Shown here: piece after piece, positions 18,584 through 26,121 of the stretch
Layout of the letters: every line of letters begins with the position of its first letter
How positions within the stretch are numbered: position 1 is the stretch's first letter
Assembly (NCBI RefSeq): GCF_000012365.1
Contig: NC_007651.1
Coordinates: 3,224,001 to 3,288,000, forward strand
Direction of reading: 5' to 3'
DNA length: 64,000 bases
Source of the DNA: Burkholderia thailandensis E264
GTDB lineage: Bacteria; Pseudomonadota; Gammaproteobacteria; Burkholderiales; Burkholderiaceae
Position numbers and translations under genes: made by a program
Notes under the pieces: generated by a model
What the model was told of the DNA's origin: nothing
Databases searched by the model: none
What the model saw: only the letters and a program-made list of their open reading frames with translations

Positions 18584-19039
18584 ATGAAGCCGCTCAGTTT
18601 CCATCTCGATCCGATCGCCCTGCCGTCCTTCCACACGCCGCGAGCGGCCGCTCGCGAACGATCGGCGCCGAATCGCGTGCGCGCGGCCCCGGCCGACTAT
18701 CGCGTGTTGATGTCGATACGCGTCGGCACCGACAATCTGCCGCGCGTACGGCGCCTGCTGCATCAGGTGCTCGGCGCCGCGCTCGACATCTACACGGCGG
18801 TCATCGACACCAAGACCGGACAAGCGTGCCTCCAGCTCGAATTGGCGAGGACGTCCGTGCCGGATGCGATGTCGTCGATCATGCACGCGCTGCCCGAAGC
18901 GGAGTTCGGCCCGATCCGTCGCGCGCCGCAAGCGCTCGCCCCTCGCGCAACGCGCATGCGGACATCCGGCTCACCGCCGGCTGAGCGCGCCGAATCGCAA
19001 CGCAACGCACGCGTCACGCACCAGCCATTCGACGCGTGA
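18584..19039 (+). CDS. Unrecognised protein with a possible ACT-like core
   Basis: 151 aa from the ATG at 18584. The centre (YRVLMSIRVGTDNLPRVRR, LLHQVLGAALDIYTAVIDTK, CLQLELARTSVPDAM) has an alternating beta-alpha-beta pattern reminiscent of ACT or ferredoxin-like regulatory domains; this is an impression, not a match. The N- and C-terminal thirds look disordered and basic. An AT-rich stretch at about 18457-18530 is a plausible promoter. It stands alone upstream of the porin gene. Confidence 0.55.
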   Translation: MKPLSFHLDPIALPSFHTPRAAARERSAPNRVRAAPADYRVLMSIRVGTDNLPRVRRLLHQVLGAALDIYTAVIDTKTGQACLQLELARTSVPDAMSSIMHALPEAEFGPIRRAPQALAPRATRMRTSGSPPAERAESQRNARVTHQPFDA

Positions 19040-19220
19040 GCCCCGCACGGCCCGGCGGCCATCGAGCCGCCTGAGCCGGGCACTCGATCCGCGCGTTTTT
19101 CCGGACAAGCATTGCCGGCAACCGGCAGGCCGTTTCGCACCTCGACACGGCGCACCGGATGCCGGCCGCGCTTGGCAGTCGTCGTTCTCTTTTTTGATCG
19201 AGCCTTTCGAAGATTCCAAC

Positions 19221-20348
19221 ATGAAGAAACCCGTCATCGGCGCGGCTTGCGCCGCCCTGCTCGGCGCAACCGCGACGGCGCACGCGCAAAGCAGCGTCGC
19301 GCTCTACGGCCTGCTCGACGCGAGCATCGCATACACGAACAATCAATCGGGCAAGAGCGCGTGGCAGCAAGGCAGCGGCCTGCTGTCGAACACCGTGTTC
19401 GGCCTGAGCGGCAACGAAGACCTAGGCGGCGCATGGCACGCGCTGTTCCGCCTCGAGAGCGGAGTCAACGTCAACAACGGTTCGTCTTCCTACAAGAACA
19501 CCGTATTCGGACGCCGCGCCTATGTCGGCCTGCGACAGGACGACTACGGCACGCTGACGTTCGGCCGCCAATACGATTCGGTCGTCGACTGCCTCGGGCC
19601 GATCGCGCTCGCGAACAACGGCGACGGCAACAATCTGGCCGCGCATCCGTTCGACAACGACAACATCGACGATTCGTTCTACATCGACAATGCAGTCAAA
19701 TACGCGAGTCCGACGATCGCCGGCATGCAGCTCGGCGCGGTGTACGGGTTCAGCAACCAGGCGGGCTTTTCGGGCAACCGCGCGTACAGCGTCGGCCTGT
19801 CGTACGGCAACGGGCCGGTCAATCTCGCCGCCGCCTATCTGCAGTTGAATCGCGGCGGCACGACGGCGAACGGCGCGCTGTCGACCAACGACGCGCCGAA
19901 CTTTCCCGCCGCGCGCCAGCGCGTGATGGGCGCGGGCGGCAGCTATACGTTCGGCCGCGCGACGCTCGGCGCGCTCTGGACGCACACGATGCTCGACGAT
20001 ACCGCCGCCGCTTCGCTGCCCGGTGCGATGCGCGCGTTGCGGTTCGACAACTACGAGATCAACGCGCGCTACGCACTGACGCCCGCCGTTTCGTTCGCCG
20101 GCGCCTATACGTTCACCGACGGCCGCTACGACGGCGCGGCCACCGGCCGTCCCAAATGGCATCAGGTCACGCTGATGGCCGATTACGCATTGAGCAAGCG
20201 CACGGACGTGTACGCGCAGGGCGTGTACCAGCATCAATTCGGCGTGCCGTCCGATGCCGCGCTCGGCTTCGCGTCGATCAACGGCCTGGGGGCATCGTCG
20301 ACGAACACGCAGGTCGCGGCGACGGTCGGAATCCGGCATCGGTTCTGA
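19221..20348 (+). CDS. Gram-negative trimeric porin (Burkholderia OmpC-like)
   Basis: 375 aa. Signal peptide MKKPVIGAACAALLGATATA-HAQ, then SSVALYGLLDASIAYTNNQ, the characteristic first strand of beta-proteobacterial porins. Other marks are GLSGNEDLGGAWHALFRLES, RRAYVGLRQDDYGTLTFGRQ and the C-terminal ...QVAATVGIRHRF ending in Phe, required for BAM-dependent assembly. It is a 16-strand outer-membrane channel for small solutes. The residues after FGRQYD set the constriction loop 3. It is monocistronic. Confidence 0.96.
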   Translation: MKKPVIGAACAALLGATATAHAQSSVALYGLLDASIAYTNNQSGKSAWQQGSGLLSNTVFGLSGNEDLGGAWHALFRLESGVNVNNGSSSYKNTVFGRRAYVGLRQDDYGTLTFGRQYDSVVDCLGPIALANNGDGNNLAAHPFDNDNIDDSFYIDNAVKYASPTIAGMQLGAVYGFSNQAGFSGNRAYSVGLSYGNGPVNLAAAYLQLNRGGTTANGALSTNDAPNFPAARQRVMGAGGSYTFGRATLGALWTHTMLDDTAAASLPGAMRALRFDNYEINARYALTPAVSFAGAYTFTDGRYDGAATGRPKWHQVTLMADYALSKRTDVYAQGVYQHQFGVPSDAALGFASINGLGASSTNTQVAATVGIRHRF

Positions 20349-20841
20349 CGTTGCGCCTGCGTCTCCAACGCAGGTTCGGCCGCGCCATGGCGGTCAGGAA
20401 GAGGATTCGCCCGATCGCCGGGCGATTCGGGCGCCGGGCTCGAGCGTTGGCGAAACGTCCGGCGGCCGCGCGGCGATCAACGGCCGCGCGATCGACGGTG
20501 GTTACGCCGACCGGCGTTGCCCAGTCCCGCACGGTTCGGTCGGCCAGCAACTCCGTCGGCAGCGTGCGGCCTGAATTCGGCGGACGACTCGCATCCGGCA
20601 CCGCTTGGGCGATGGGGCGCTTGGGGATGGCTACGCTCAGGCACGCGACCTTTCCGCGTGCCAAGCACTAGCAAATGTGGGAATGACCTTCGAGATTTCA
20701 GCGACGCGGCACGAACCGTGCAAGCATGACGCCCTGGACAGCGGAGCCGCGGTCGAGATCGACCGATTAGCGGAGACGTTCAAGCCCCGGCGGCTTCCGG
20801 CTGGCTTCCGCCTTTTTGAATGACCGAGCCGCACAATCTCG
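20349..20841. other. Intergenic region between porin and convergent tRNA gene
   Basis: About 490 bases. No coding frame is supported. It must contain the 3' ends of the porin and the minus-strand tRNA transcripts; no classical hairpin-plus-T-run terminator was found. Confidence 0.45.
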
Positions 20842-21187
20842 TGGTGCCGGGGACCGGACTCGAACCGGCAAGCCAATTAAGGCGGCGGATTTTCGTCACA
20901 CTGCTTCTTTCGAAGCCGGCGCCGCGCGGCGCCGTTCGTGCGCTGGACTATGCCTTCGCCATTGCGCACAAGCCTTGCTGCCGCTCATGCGCGTTAGGCG
21001 CCCCCCGTCTAGTCTCTACACCTTCCCCGCCGCCGCTCTTCCGTCCGCTTCGGGGCTTGGCTCGGCGTTGCCTCGGCGCATCGCGCGCCAGGGGTTTCGC
21101 CGAATTTGAAGGGTTCTGCACCGGCCGTTTCCGGCCGGGCACTCAATCGTTTAAGTCCGCTATGTTTACCAATTTCATCACCCCGGC
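20842..21187 (-). tRNA. tRNA-Leu(UAA) interrupted by a group I intron
   Basis: On the minus strand the 5' exon is 21187-21153 (35 nt) and the 3' exon 20893-20842 (52 nt), giving an 87-nt class II tRNA. The acceptor stem GCCGGGG/CCCCGGC pairs perfectly, with discriminator A and an encoded CCA. The D-arm is typical of leucine tRNAs (TGAAATTGGTAAACAT). The anticodon stem GCGGA/TCCGC pairs perfectly and its loop CTTAAAA carries anticodon UAA. The variable arm is GCC-TTAATT-GGC, and the T-arm holds TTCGAGT. The intron splits the anticodon after its first base, the site used by cyanobacterial tRNA-Leu(UAA) introns. A -10-like TAGAAT lies 13 bases upstream. Confidence 0.93.
20894..21152 (-). ncRNA. 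Self-splicing group I intron (IC3-like) within tRNA-Leu
   Basis: 259 nt, no ORF. The 5' splice site follows U, which can form the conserved U-G wobble with an internal guide GAGU (intron nt 9-12, pairing exon ACUU). P2 is a stem with a GAAA tetraloop. Core segments match group I consensus: TCAAATTCGGCGAAACC, GGCAACGCCGAGCCAAGC, GAAGGTGTAGAGACTAGACG (P7 and guanosine site, complement of 21005-21025), CCTAA, and GGCGAAGGCATAGTCC (P7 3' strand, complement of 20945-20954). A P9-region stem with GAAA loop lies at 20903-20916. The last base is the expected omega-G. The core is strikingly like the Azoarcus tRNA-Ile intron. Confidence 0.92.
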
Positions 21188-21200
21188 AAGGGCGGACGCG

Positions 21201-21206
21201 ATTCTA
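21201..21206 (-). promoter_or_regulatory. -10 element of the tRNA-Leu gene
   Basis: Reverse-strand TAGAAT, 13 bases before the tRNA 5' end. No good -35 hexamer was seen at the matching distance (cggaaa at best). Confidence 0.45.
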
Positions 21207-21800
21207 CCACTGCTCGCGCGCGCCTTTCCGATTCGCCCCCGAAAATGCAGCCCGATCACGCGCGATCCGGCGCCGTCCGCGTCTGCGCCGCGCGCTCGCC
21301 GCATCGATCAGGTAAGTCGACAAACGCGCGCACCTCGGCCGGCATGTGCCGTCACTGCGGATACGCGGCATGGAGCTGCGGCCACGCAACCGGCCTGTCG
21401 AGCGCAATCCGGACCTGTTCACCGCTTCGCCGCTATCGAGGTATCGCCGCATGCCGCCTCGGCCACGATCGCATAGCCCCCCGCGCAACGCGGCCGCGAG
21501 CGCCAGCGTGCCGATGCATGCACGCTCCAAAACCGGAGATGTCGCGCCGCTGCTCGCGCCGAGGACGCTCGCCGGTCGAGCCGGCGACGTCACGATGAGC
21601 GGCGGATTTTCCGCGTTGCTCGCGTGCGCGTCGCCGACGGAACGAGCGCATGTACTCGACCGTGTCCTCGCATCGCTTTCGCTCATCGGCATCGTCCGAA
21701 TACCGATGCCGCTGCATGTCGCCGATCGCCGCGCCCTTGCCGCATCGCGTGCCCGCCGCCACTCATGCTTCCGACGTCGCCGCCGTCACCCGCCTTTGCC
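21207..21800. other. Intergenic region upstream of lacI-type gene
   Basis: About 590 bases between the tRNA promoter and the duplicated regulatory block. No coding frame with family character and no strong repeat were recognised. Confidence 0.45.
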
Positions 21801-21911
21801 GCCGTCATCAGTTCTTCATCGACGCCGCCGATAATCCCGTCGACGAAAACGTTTACACGCATCCGCCTCCCGCTCATGACGCCGACCATCAAAGACGTCG
21901 CCGCGCTCGCC
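21801..21911 (+). repeat. Regulatory duplication, copy 1 (lacI promoter, operator, first codons)
   Basis: About 111 bases that recur, roughly 80% identical and in the same orientation, at 26010-26121. The block starts gccgtcatcagttcttcatc, carries the AAACGTTT operator (21847-21854) and runs through the lacI start codon into its first twelve codons. Confidence 0.88.
21847..21854. promoter_or_regulatory. LacI-family operator 1
   Basis: Palindromic AAACGTTT with central CG, in the context GAAAACGTTTAC typical of LacI/PurR-type repressors. It is 22 bases before the repressor start codon, so autoregulation is likely. Confidence 0.72.
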
Positions 21912-22928
21912 GGCTTTTCGATCGCCACCGTGTCGCGCGCGATCAACGCGCCGCACACGGTCCATCCCGCGACGCTCGAGAAGATCCGCGCGGCGATCGA
22001 TGCGCTGCGCTTCCGCCCGAATCCGCTCGGCCGGCAACTGCGCAGCGACCGCACGCAATTGATCGGCGTCGTGCTGCCGACGCTCGCGAATCCCGTGTTC
22101 GCCGAATGCCTGCAAGGCGTCGACGAGCTCGCGGCGCAAGCCGGCTTCAAGCTGATCGTGATGTCGACCGAATACGACTCGGCGCGCGAGCGCCATGCGA
22201 TCGAGACGCTGCGCGCGCAGCGCGTCGAAGGGCTGATGCTGACCGTCGCCGATGCCGACGCGCACCCGCTCCTCGACGAGCTGGACCACAACGGCCCGCT
22301 CTACGTGCTGATGCACAACGACACGCCGCATCGCCCGTCGGTCGCGGTCGACAATCGCCGCGCCGCGTACGACGGCGTGCGGATGCTGATCGAGCGCGGC
22401 CATCGGCGCGTGCTGATGCTCGCGGGCTCGCTCGACGCGTCGGACCGCGCGCGGCTGCGCGTGCGAGGCTATGCGCAGGCGCTCGACGAGCACGGGCTCG
22501 ATCCGCTGCCCGCGCTCGAGCTCGACTTCAACGCGCCGGCGCTGCCGCACGCGATGCTCGCGCATCTGAGCGCGCGCGCGACGCGGCCCACCGCGCTCTT
22601 CTGCAGCAACGACTGGCTCGCGATGGTCGTGATCCGCGGCCTGCGCGACGCGCGCCTCGCGGTGCCCGATGACATGTCGGTGCTCGGCTTCGACGGCCTC
22701 GCGGTCGGCGAGCTGCTCGCGCCGCCGCTCGCGAGCGTCGCGACGCCGAATCGCGAGATCGGCCGCGCCGCATGGCGGCGTCTTGCCGAGCGCATCGCCG
22801 GCACGCGTCATGCGCATCCCGCGCTCACCTTGCCGCACGCGGTGCGCGATGGCGCGACCGTCGCGCCGCCTCGCGAGGCGCACGATGCGCACGACGCGCA
22901 CGATGCGCGCGCGCCGCGCGTCGCCTGA
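21876..22928 (+). CDS. LacI-family transcriptional regulator
   Basis: 350 aa from the ATG at 21876; a longer frame upstream is noncoding. The N-terminal helix-turn-helix with hinge is TIKDVAALAGFSIATVSRAI and RPNPLGRQLRSDRTQLIGVV. The effector domain is of the ribose-binding-protein type (VLPTLANPVFAECLQGVDEL, DNRRAAYDGVRMLIERGHRR, LFCSNDWLAMVVIRGLRD, SVLGFDGLAVGELLAPPL). It probably represses the downstream ABC operon and itself through AAACGTTT sites. The last 20 residues are a low-complexity His-Asp-Ala repeat (AHDAHDAHDA). The ligand is unknown. Confidence 0.95.
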   Translation: MTPTIKDVAALAGFSIATVSRAINAPHTVHPATLEKIRAAIDALRFRPNPLGRQLRSDRTQLIGVVLPTLANPVFAECLQGVDELAAQAGFKLIVMSTEYDSARERHAIETLRAQRVEGLMLTVADADAHPLLDELDHNGPLYVLMHNDTPHRPSVAVDNRRAAYDGVRMLIERGHRRVLMLAGSLDASDRARLRVRGYAQALDEHGLDPLPALELDFNAPALPHAMLAHLSARATRPTALFCSNDWLAMVVIRGLRDARLAVPDDMSVLGFDGLAVGELLAPPLASVATPNREIGRAAWRRLAERIAGTRHAHPALTLPHAVRDGATVAPPREAHDAHDAHDARAPRVA

Positions 22929-22985
22929 CACCCGCCTTCGCTTCCCGTCGCATCCACTCGCTTCGCCCATTCAAGGAGACCTGTC

Positions 22986-24047
22986 GTGACTGTCCGCCGT
23001 TCGCCTCTCTCGCGCTCGCCGCTCGCCGCCGTGCGTCGCGCGTGCGCCGCCGTGCTGCTCCCCGTCGCGTCGCTCGCGCTGTCGCTCGGCGCATCCGCCG
23101 CGCACGCGGACGACGCCGCGATCTGCTACAACTGCCCGCCCGAATGGGCCGACTGGGCCACGCAGATCGCGGCGATCAAGCAGAAGACCGGCATCCGCGT
23201 GCCGTTCGACAACAAGAACTCGGGCCAGGCGATCGCGCAACTGATCGCCGAGCAGAAAAGCCCCGTCGCGGACGTCGTCTATCTCGGCGTGTCGTCGGCG
23301 GTCCAGGCGAAGGACAAGGGCGTCGTCGCGCCGTACAAGCCCGCGCACTGGAACGACATCCCGGCGAACCTGAAGGACCCGCAAGGCTACTGGTTCGCGA
23401 TCCACTCGGGCACGCTCGGCTTCTTCGTCAACAAGGACGCGCTCGACGGCAAGCCGGTGCCGCGCTCGTGGGCCGATCTGCTGAAGCCCGAGTACAAGGG
23501 AATGGTCGGCTATCTCGATCCGTCGAGCGCGTTCGTCGGCTATGCGGGCGCCGTCGCGGTGAACCAGGCGCTCGGCGGCAGCTTCGACAATTTCCAGCCG
23601 GCGCTCGACTGGTTCCGCAAGCTGAAGGCCAATGCGCCGATCGTGCCGAAGCAGACCGCGTACGCGCGCGTGCTGTCCGGCGAAATTCCGATCCTGCTCG
23701 ACTACGATTTCGACGCGTATCGCGCGAAGTACAAGGACCATGCGAACGTCGAATTCGTGATTCCGAAGGAAGGCACGATCTCGGTGCCGTACGTGATGAG
23801 CCTCGTGAAGGGCGCGCCGCACGACGCGAACGGCAAGAAGGTGCTCGACTTCGTGCTGTCCGACGAAGGCCAGAAGCTGTGGGCGAACGCGTATCTGCGG
23901 CCGGTGCGCGCGCAGGCGCTCAGCGCGGACGTCGCCGCGAAGTTCCTGCCCGCGAGCGAGTACGCGCGCGCGAAGAGCGTCGACTTCGGCAAGCTCGCGG
24001 CCGGCCAGCCGGCGTTCGGCAGGCAGTATCTGCAAGTGATGCAATAA
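22986..24047 (+). CDS. ABC transporter periplasmic substrate-binding protein
   Basis: 353 aa from the GTG at 22986 (AAGGAG nine bases before). It has a long signal peptide ending ASAAHA-DDA. The mature protein is a type II binding protein of the spermidine/2-aminoethylphosphonate/iron-like group: GIRVPFDNKNSGQAIAQLIA, VVYLGVSSAVQAKDKGVV, GTLGFFVNKDAL, PRSWADLLKPEYKGMVGYLD. It delivers the solute to the two permeases coded downstream. The operon context with a GpdQ-like phosphodiesterase suggests an organophosphate ligand (inference). A CYNCPPEW motif near the mature N-terminus is unusual. Confidence 0.92.
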   Translation: MTVRRSPLSRSPLAAVRRACAAVLLPVASLALSLGASAAHADDAAICYNCPPEWADWATQIAAIKQKTGIRVPFDNKNSGQAIAQLIAEQKSPVADVVYLGVSSAVQAKDKGVVAPYKPAHWNDIPANLKDPQGYWFAIHSGTLGFFVNKDALDGKPVPRSWADLLKPEYKGMVGYLDPSSAFVGYAGAVAVNQALGGSFDNFQPALDWFRKLKANAPIVPKQTAYARVLSGEIPILLDYDFDAYRAKYKDHANVEFVIPKEGTISVPYVMSLVKGAPHDANGKKVLDFVLSDEGQKLWANAYLRPVRAQALSADVAAKFLPASEYARAKSVDFGKLAAGQPAFGRQYLQVMQ

Positions 24048-24123
24048 GTCGCGCGACGGGCGCGCGCGCCGTCGCTCGCCGCCCGTCATTCGTCATTCGT
24101 CATTCGCACGAGTCGCTTTCACG

Positions 24124-24948
24124 ATGTCCGATCTCACGTTCCCGTCGCGCTGGCGCATCGCGCTTCTCGCGCCCGCGCTCGCCGTGTTCGTCGCGTTCTG
24201 GCTGCTGCCGATGGTCTCGCTCGTGCGGGTGTCGGCAAACGGCGTGTTCGTCGACGCCTATCTCGCGCTGCTGTCGAACGCGCGCTACATGAAGAGCCTC
24301 GCGTCGACGCTCGCGCTGTCCGCCGCCGTCACGCTCGCGACGCTCGCGCTGTCGACGATCGCTGGCCTCCTGCTCGCGCGCCGCGCGTTCGCGGGCAAGC
24401 GCGCGCTGATCGCGCTCCTCACATTTCCGCTCGCGTTTCCGGGCGTCGTCGTCGGCTTCATGGTGATCATGCTCGCGGGGCGGCAGGGCTTGATCGGCAT
24501 GCTGTCACAGAAGCTCGTCGGCGATCGCTGGGTGTTCGCGTATTCGGTCGCGGGCCTGTTCGTCGGCTACCTGTATTTCTCGATCCCGCGCGTGATCGTC
24601 ACGGTGATCGCGGCGGCGTCGAAGCTCGATCCGTCGCTCGAGGAAGCCGCGCGCTCGCTCGGCGCGTCGCGCTGGCACGTGCTGCGCGACATCGTGCTGC
24701 CCGCGCTCGCACCGGGCCTCGTCGCCGCGGGCGCGATCTGCTTCGCGACCGCGATGGGCGCGTTCGGCACGGCATTCACGCTCGCGACCGATCTCGACGT
24801 GCTGCCGATGACGATCTACACAGAGTTCACGCTGAACGCCAACATCGCGACGGCGGCCGGCTTGTCGATCGTGCTCGGGATTGTCACGTGGGCGGCGCTG
24901 GCGCTCGCGCGGAACCTGACGGGCCAGGCGACGGCCGCATCCGCGTGA
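24124..24948 (+). CDS. ABC transporter permease, first subunit
   Basis: 274 aa with about six transmembrane helices. The cytoplasmic coupling loop EEAARSLGASRWHVLRDIVL carries the EAA motif (EAA---G) that docks the ATPase. The layout is that of PotB/PhnU-type inner-membrane subunits. It lies 76 bases after the binding-protein gene on the same strand. Normally the second permease follows directly; here 1.1 kb with an antisense peptide gene and a duplicated regulatory block intervenes. Confidence 0.94.
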   Translation: MSDLTFPSRWRIALLAPALAVFVAFWLLPMVSLVRVSANGVFVDAYLALLSNARYMKSLASTLALSAAVTLATLALSTIAGLLLARRAFAGKRALIALLTFPLAFPGVVVGFMVIMLAGRQGLIGMLSQKLVGDRWVFAYSVAGLFVGYLYFSIPRVIVTVIAAASKLDPSLEEAARSLGASRWHVLRDIVLPALAPGLVAAGAICFATAMGAFGTAFTLATDLDVLPMTIYTEFTLNANIATAAGLSIVLGIVTWAALALARNLTGQATAASA

Positions 24949-25197
24949 GGACGATGCAGCGACGGAAGAATCGTCGCCATTGCGAAGGAAGAGGCATGTG
25001 ACGTCCGGCCGATGCGGGCCGATGCGGGTCGGCTCGATCTGGGCTGGGTCTGGGCTGGGTTGCTGGGTTCGGTCAGGATTCGATCAGGGCTCGGTCAGGA
25101 CGAGACGCCGGAACGGCGCGCCTCGGCCACCTCGCCGGATCGACTCGCCGCGGCCGCGAGCCCAGGGCCGGGCACGGGCCGCGCGTCGCGCCGGCGG

Positions 25198-25401
25198 TTA
25201 CTTCTTCGTCGACGACAACGTTCCCTTCGGATTCGTCAACCAGTTGTTCGCGTTGACGACGAGCGTATTGGCGTTGTTGAGCAGCGTGCTGAGCGAGCTG
25301 CTGTTGATCGTGAACGTGCCACCCAACAGGTTGAACGTCCCGTCGATCAGGTTGTCGCCGCCGTGAATGCGCTTGCACTGCTCCATCGTTATCGCTTGCA
25401 T
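25198..25401 (-). CDS. Small peptide with double-glycine-type leader
   Basis: 67 aa, antisense to the surrounding ABC operon. It begins MQAITMEQCKRIHGG-D, which fits a double-glycine leader of secreted microcin or bacteriocin-type peptides (hydrophobic/acidic positions before GG). The remainder DNLIDGTFNLLGGTFTINSS and NNANTLVVNANNWLTNP is rich in Asn, Thr, Leu and Gly with no cysteines, and ends in a basic KGTLSSTKK. The very strong Shine-Dalgarno (GGAGGGAG) and non-GC-biased composition argue that it is a real, possibly acquired gene. No peptidase/transporter or immunity gene is adjacent. Function unknown. Confidence 0.72.
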   Translation of the reverse strand: MQAITMEQCKRIHGGDNLIDGTFNLLGGTFTINSSSLSTLLNNANTLVVNANNWLTNPKGTLSSTKK

Positions 25402-25424
25402 CGATCACTCCCTCCTCGTAGACA

Positions 25425-25450
25425 ACAAAAAAGAGCGGGGTTGCCACTCT
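25425..25450 (-). terminator. Hairpin plus U-tract ahead of the peptide gene
   Basis: On the minus strand AGAGTGG/CCGCTCT forms a 7-bp stem with a 5-base loop, followed directly by six or more T. It ends about 24 bases before the peptide start codon. It could be a transcription attenuator in the leader, or stop transcripts entering from the right. Confidence 0.6.
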
Positions 25451-26009
25451 CGTGCCTGGCCATCAACAATCGCCCCGCAACGTGCCGCGCGACGCGCCGT
25501 GTTCAAACCCGTCTTCGTGCGGCGCGCCCGGCGTTCGGCCCGTTTTTCCCGGACACCTGAACGCCATTCGGCGACTCAATATAGCGTAACGGCATGCGTG
25601 GCGACATCCGGAGTACCGGCAATTAGACGAATTGCTCGGCGATCGCCGCGCTCGATACGGATGGCGCGACGAACGTCGATGCCCGCCGACGCGCATGCGG
25701 CCGCGGCCGTCGCTCAAAGCCGGGGTTCGCCGCCGTTTCGCCGACGCGGCGCGCATGCGGCGCACGCGTGCGCAAGCGCGCCGCCGTTGCATGCGCGCGA
25801 TTCGCGGCCGCGCCGGCGCGACGCGCATCGACGCAATCGCCGCGCAAGCCGTCTCGCGCACTTCATTCAAACGTTTAAAACCACGGGATCGCGCTGCGCA
25901 AGCATTCGACGATGCGCAGCGCGATCGACGCGCGTGCGCGCCGCCAAAGCGACGTCACCCCGCGCCGCGCTTGGCGCCACGCTCTGCCCGGCCCGTCGCC
26001 GCGCGCGGC
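25451..26009. other. Noncoding stretch with a LacI-type operator at 25869-25876
   Basis: About 560 bases in the middle of the ABC operon with no supported gene. TTCAAACGTTTAAAA at about 25866-25880 contains a further AAACGTTT palindrome, better flanked by A/T than the others and thus a third likely site for the upstream LacI-type regulator. Confidence 0.6.
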
Positions 26010-26121
26010 GCCGTCATCAGTTCTTCATCGACGCCGTCGATAATTCCCTTCGACGAAAACGTTTACATCGCTTTGCGCATGCTCATGACGCCCATCCCGA
26101 AGGATGCCGCCGCACTCGCCC
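26010..26121 (+). repeat. Regulatory duplication, copy 2
   Basis: Second copy of the lacI upstream block (copy 1 at 21801-21911), in direct orientation. It includes operator AAACGTTT at 26057-26064 and the start region; the lacI codons for MTPTIKDVAALA here read MTPIPKDAAALA and now form the N-terminus of the permease. Confidence 0.88.
26057..26064. promoter_or_regulatory. LacI-family operator, second-permease copy
   Basis: AAACGTTT in the same CGACGAAAACGTTTACA context as before lacI, 20 bases before the permease start. It gives the downstream half of the operon its own repressor-controlled promoter. Confidence 0.7.

Noticed and set aside
20842..20870. Integration attachment site (attL/attR) made of a tRNA 3' end
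   Set aside because: First read as a tRNA remnant, but the matching 5' half was found at 21153-21187 with perfect stems, so it is a whole, intron-containing gene.
20820..21476. Open frame of 218 aa beginning MTEPHNLVVPGTGLEP, plus an overlapping one starting at 20816 with GAGDRTRTG
   Set aside because: These are translations of the antisense strand of the tRNA-Leu 3' exon and group I intron; the GDRTRTG motif is just the complement of the T-arm and acceptor stem.
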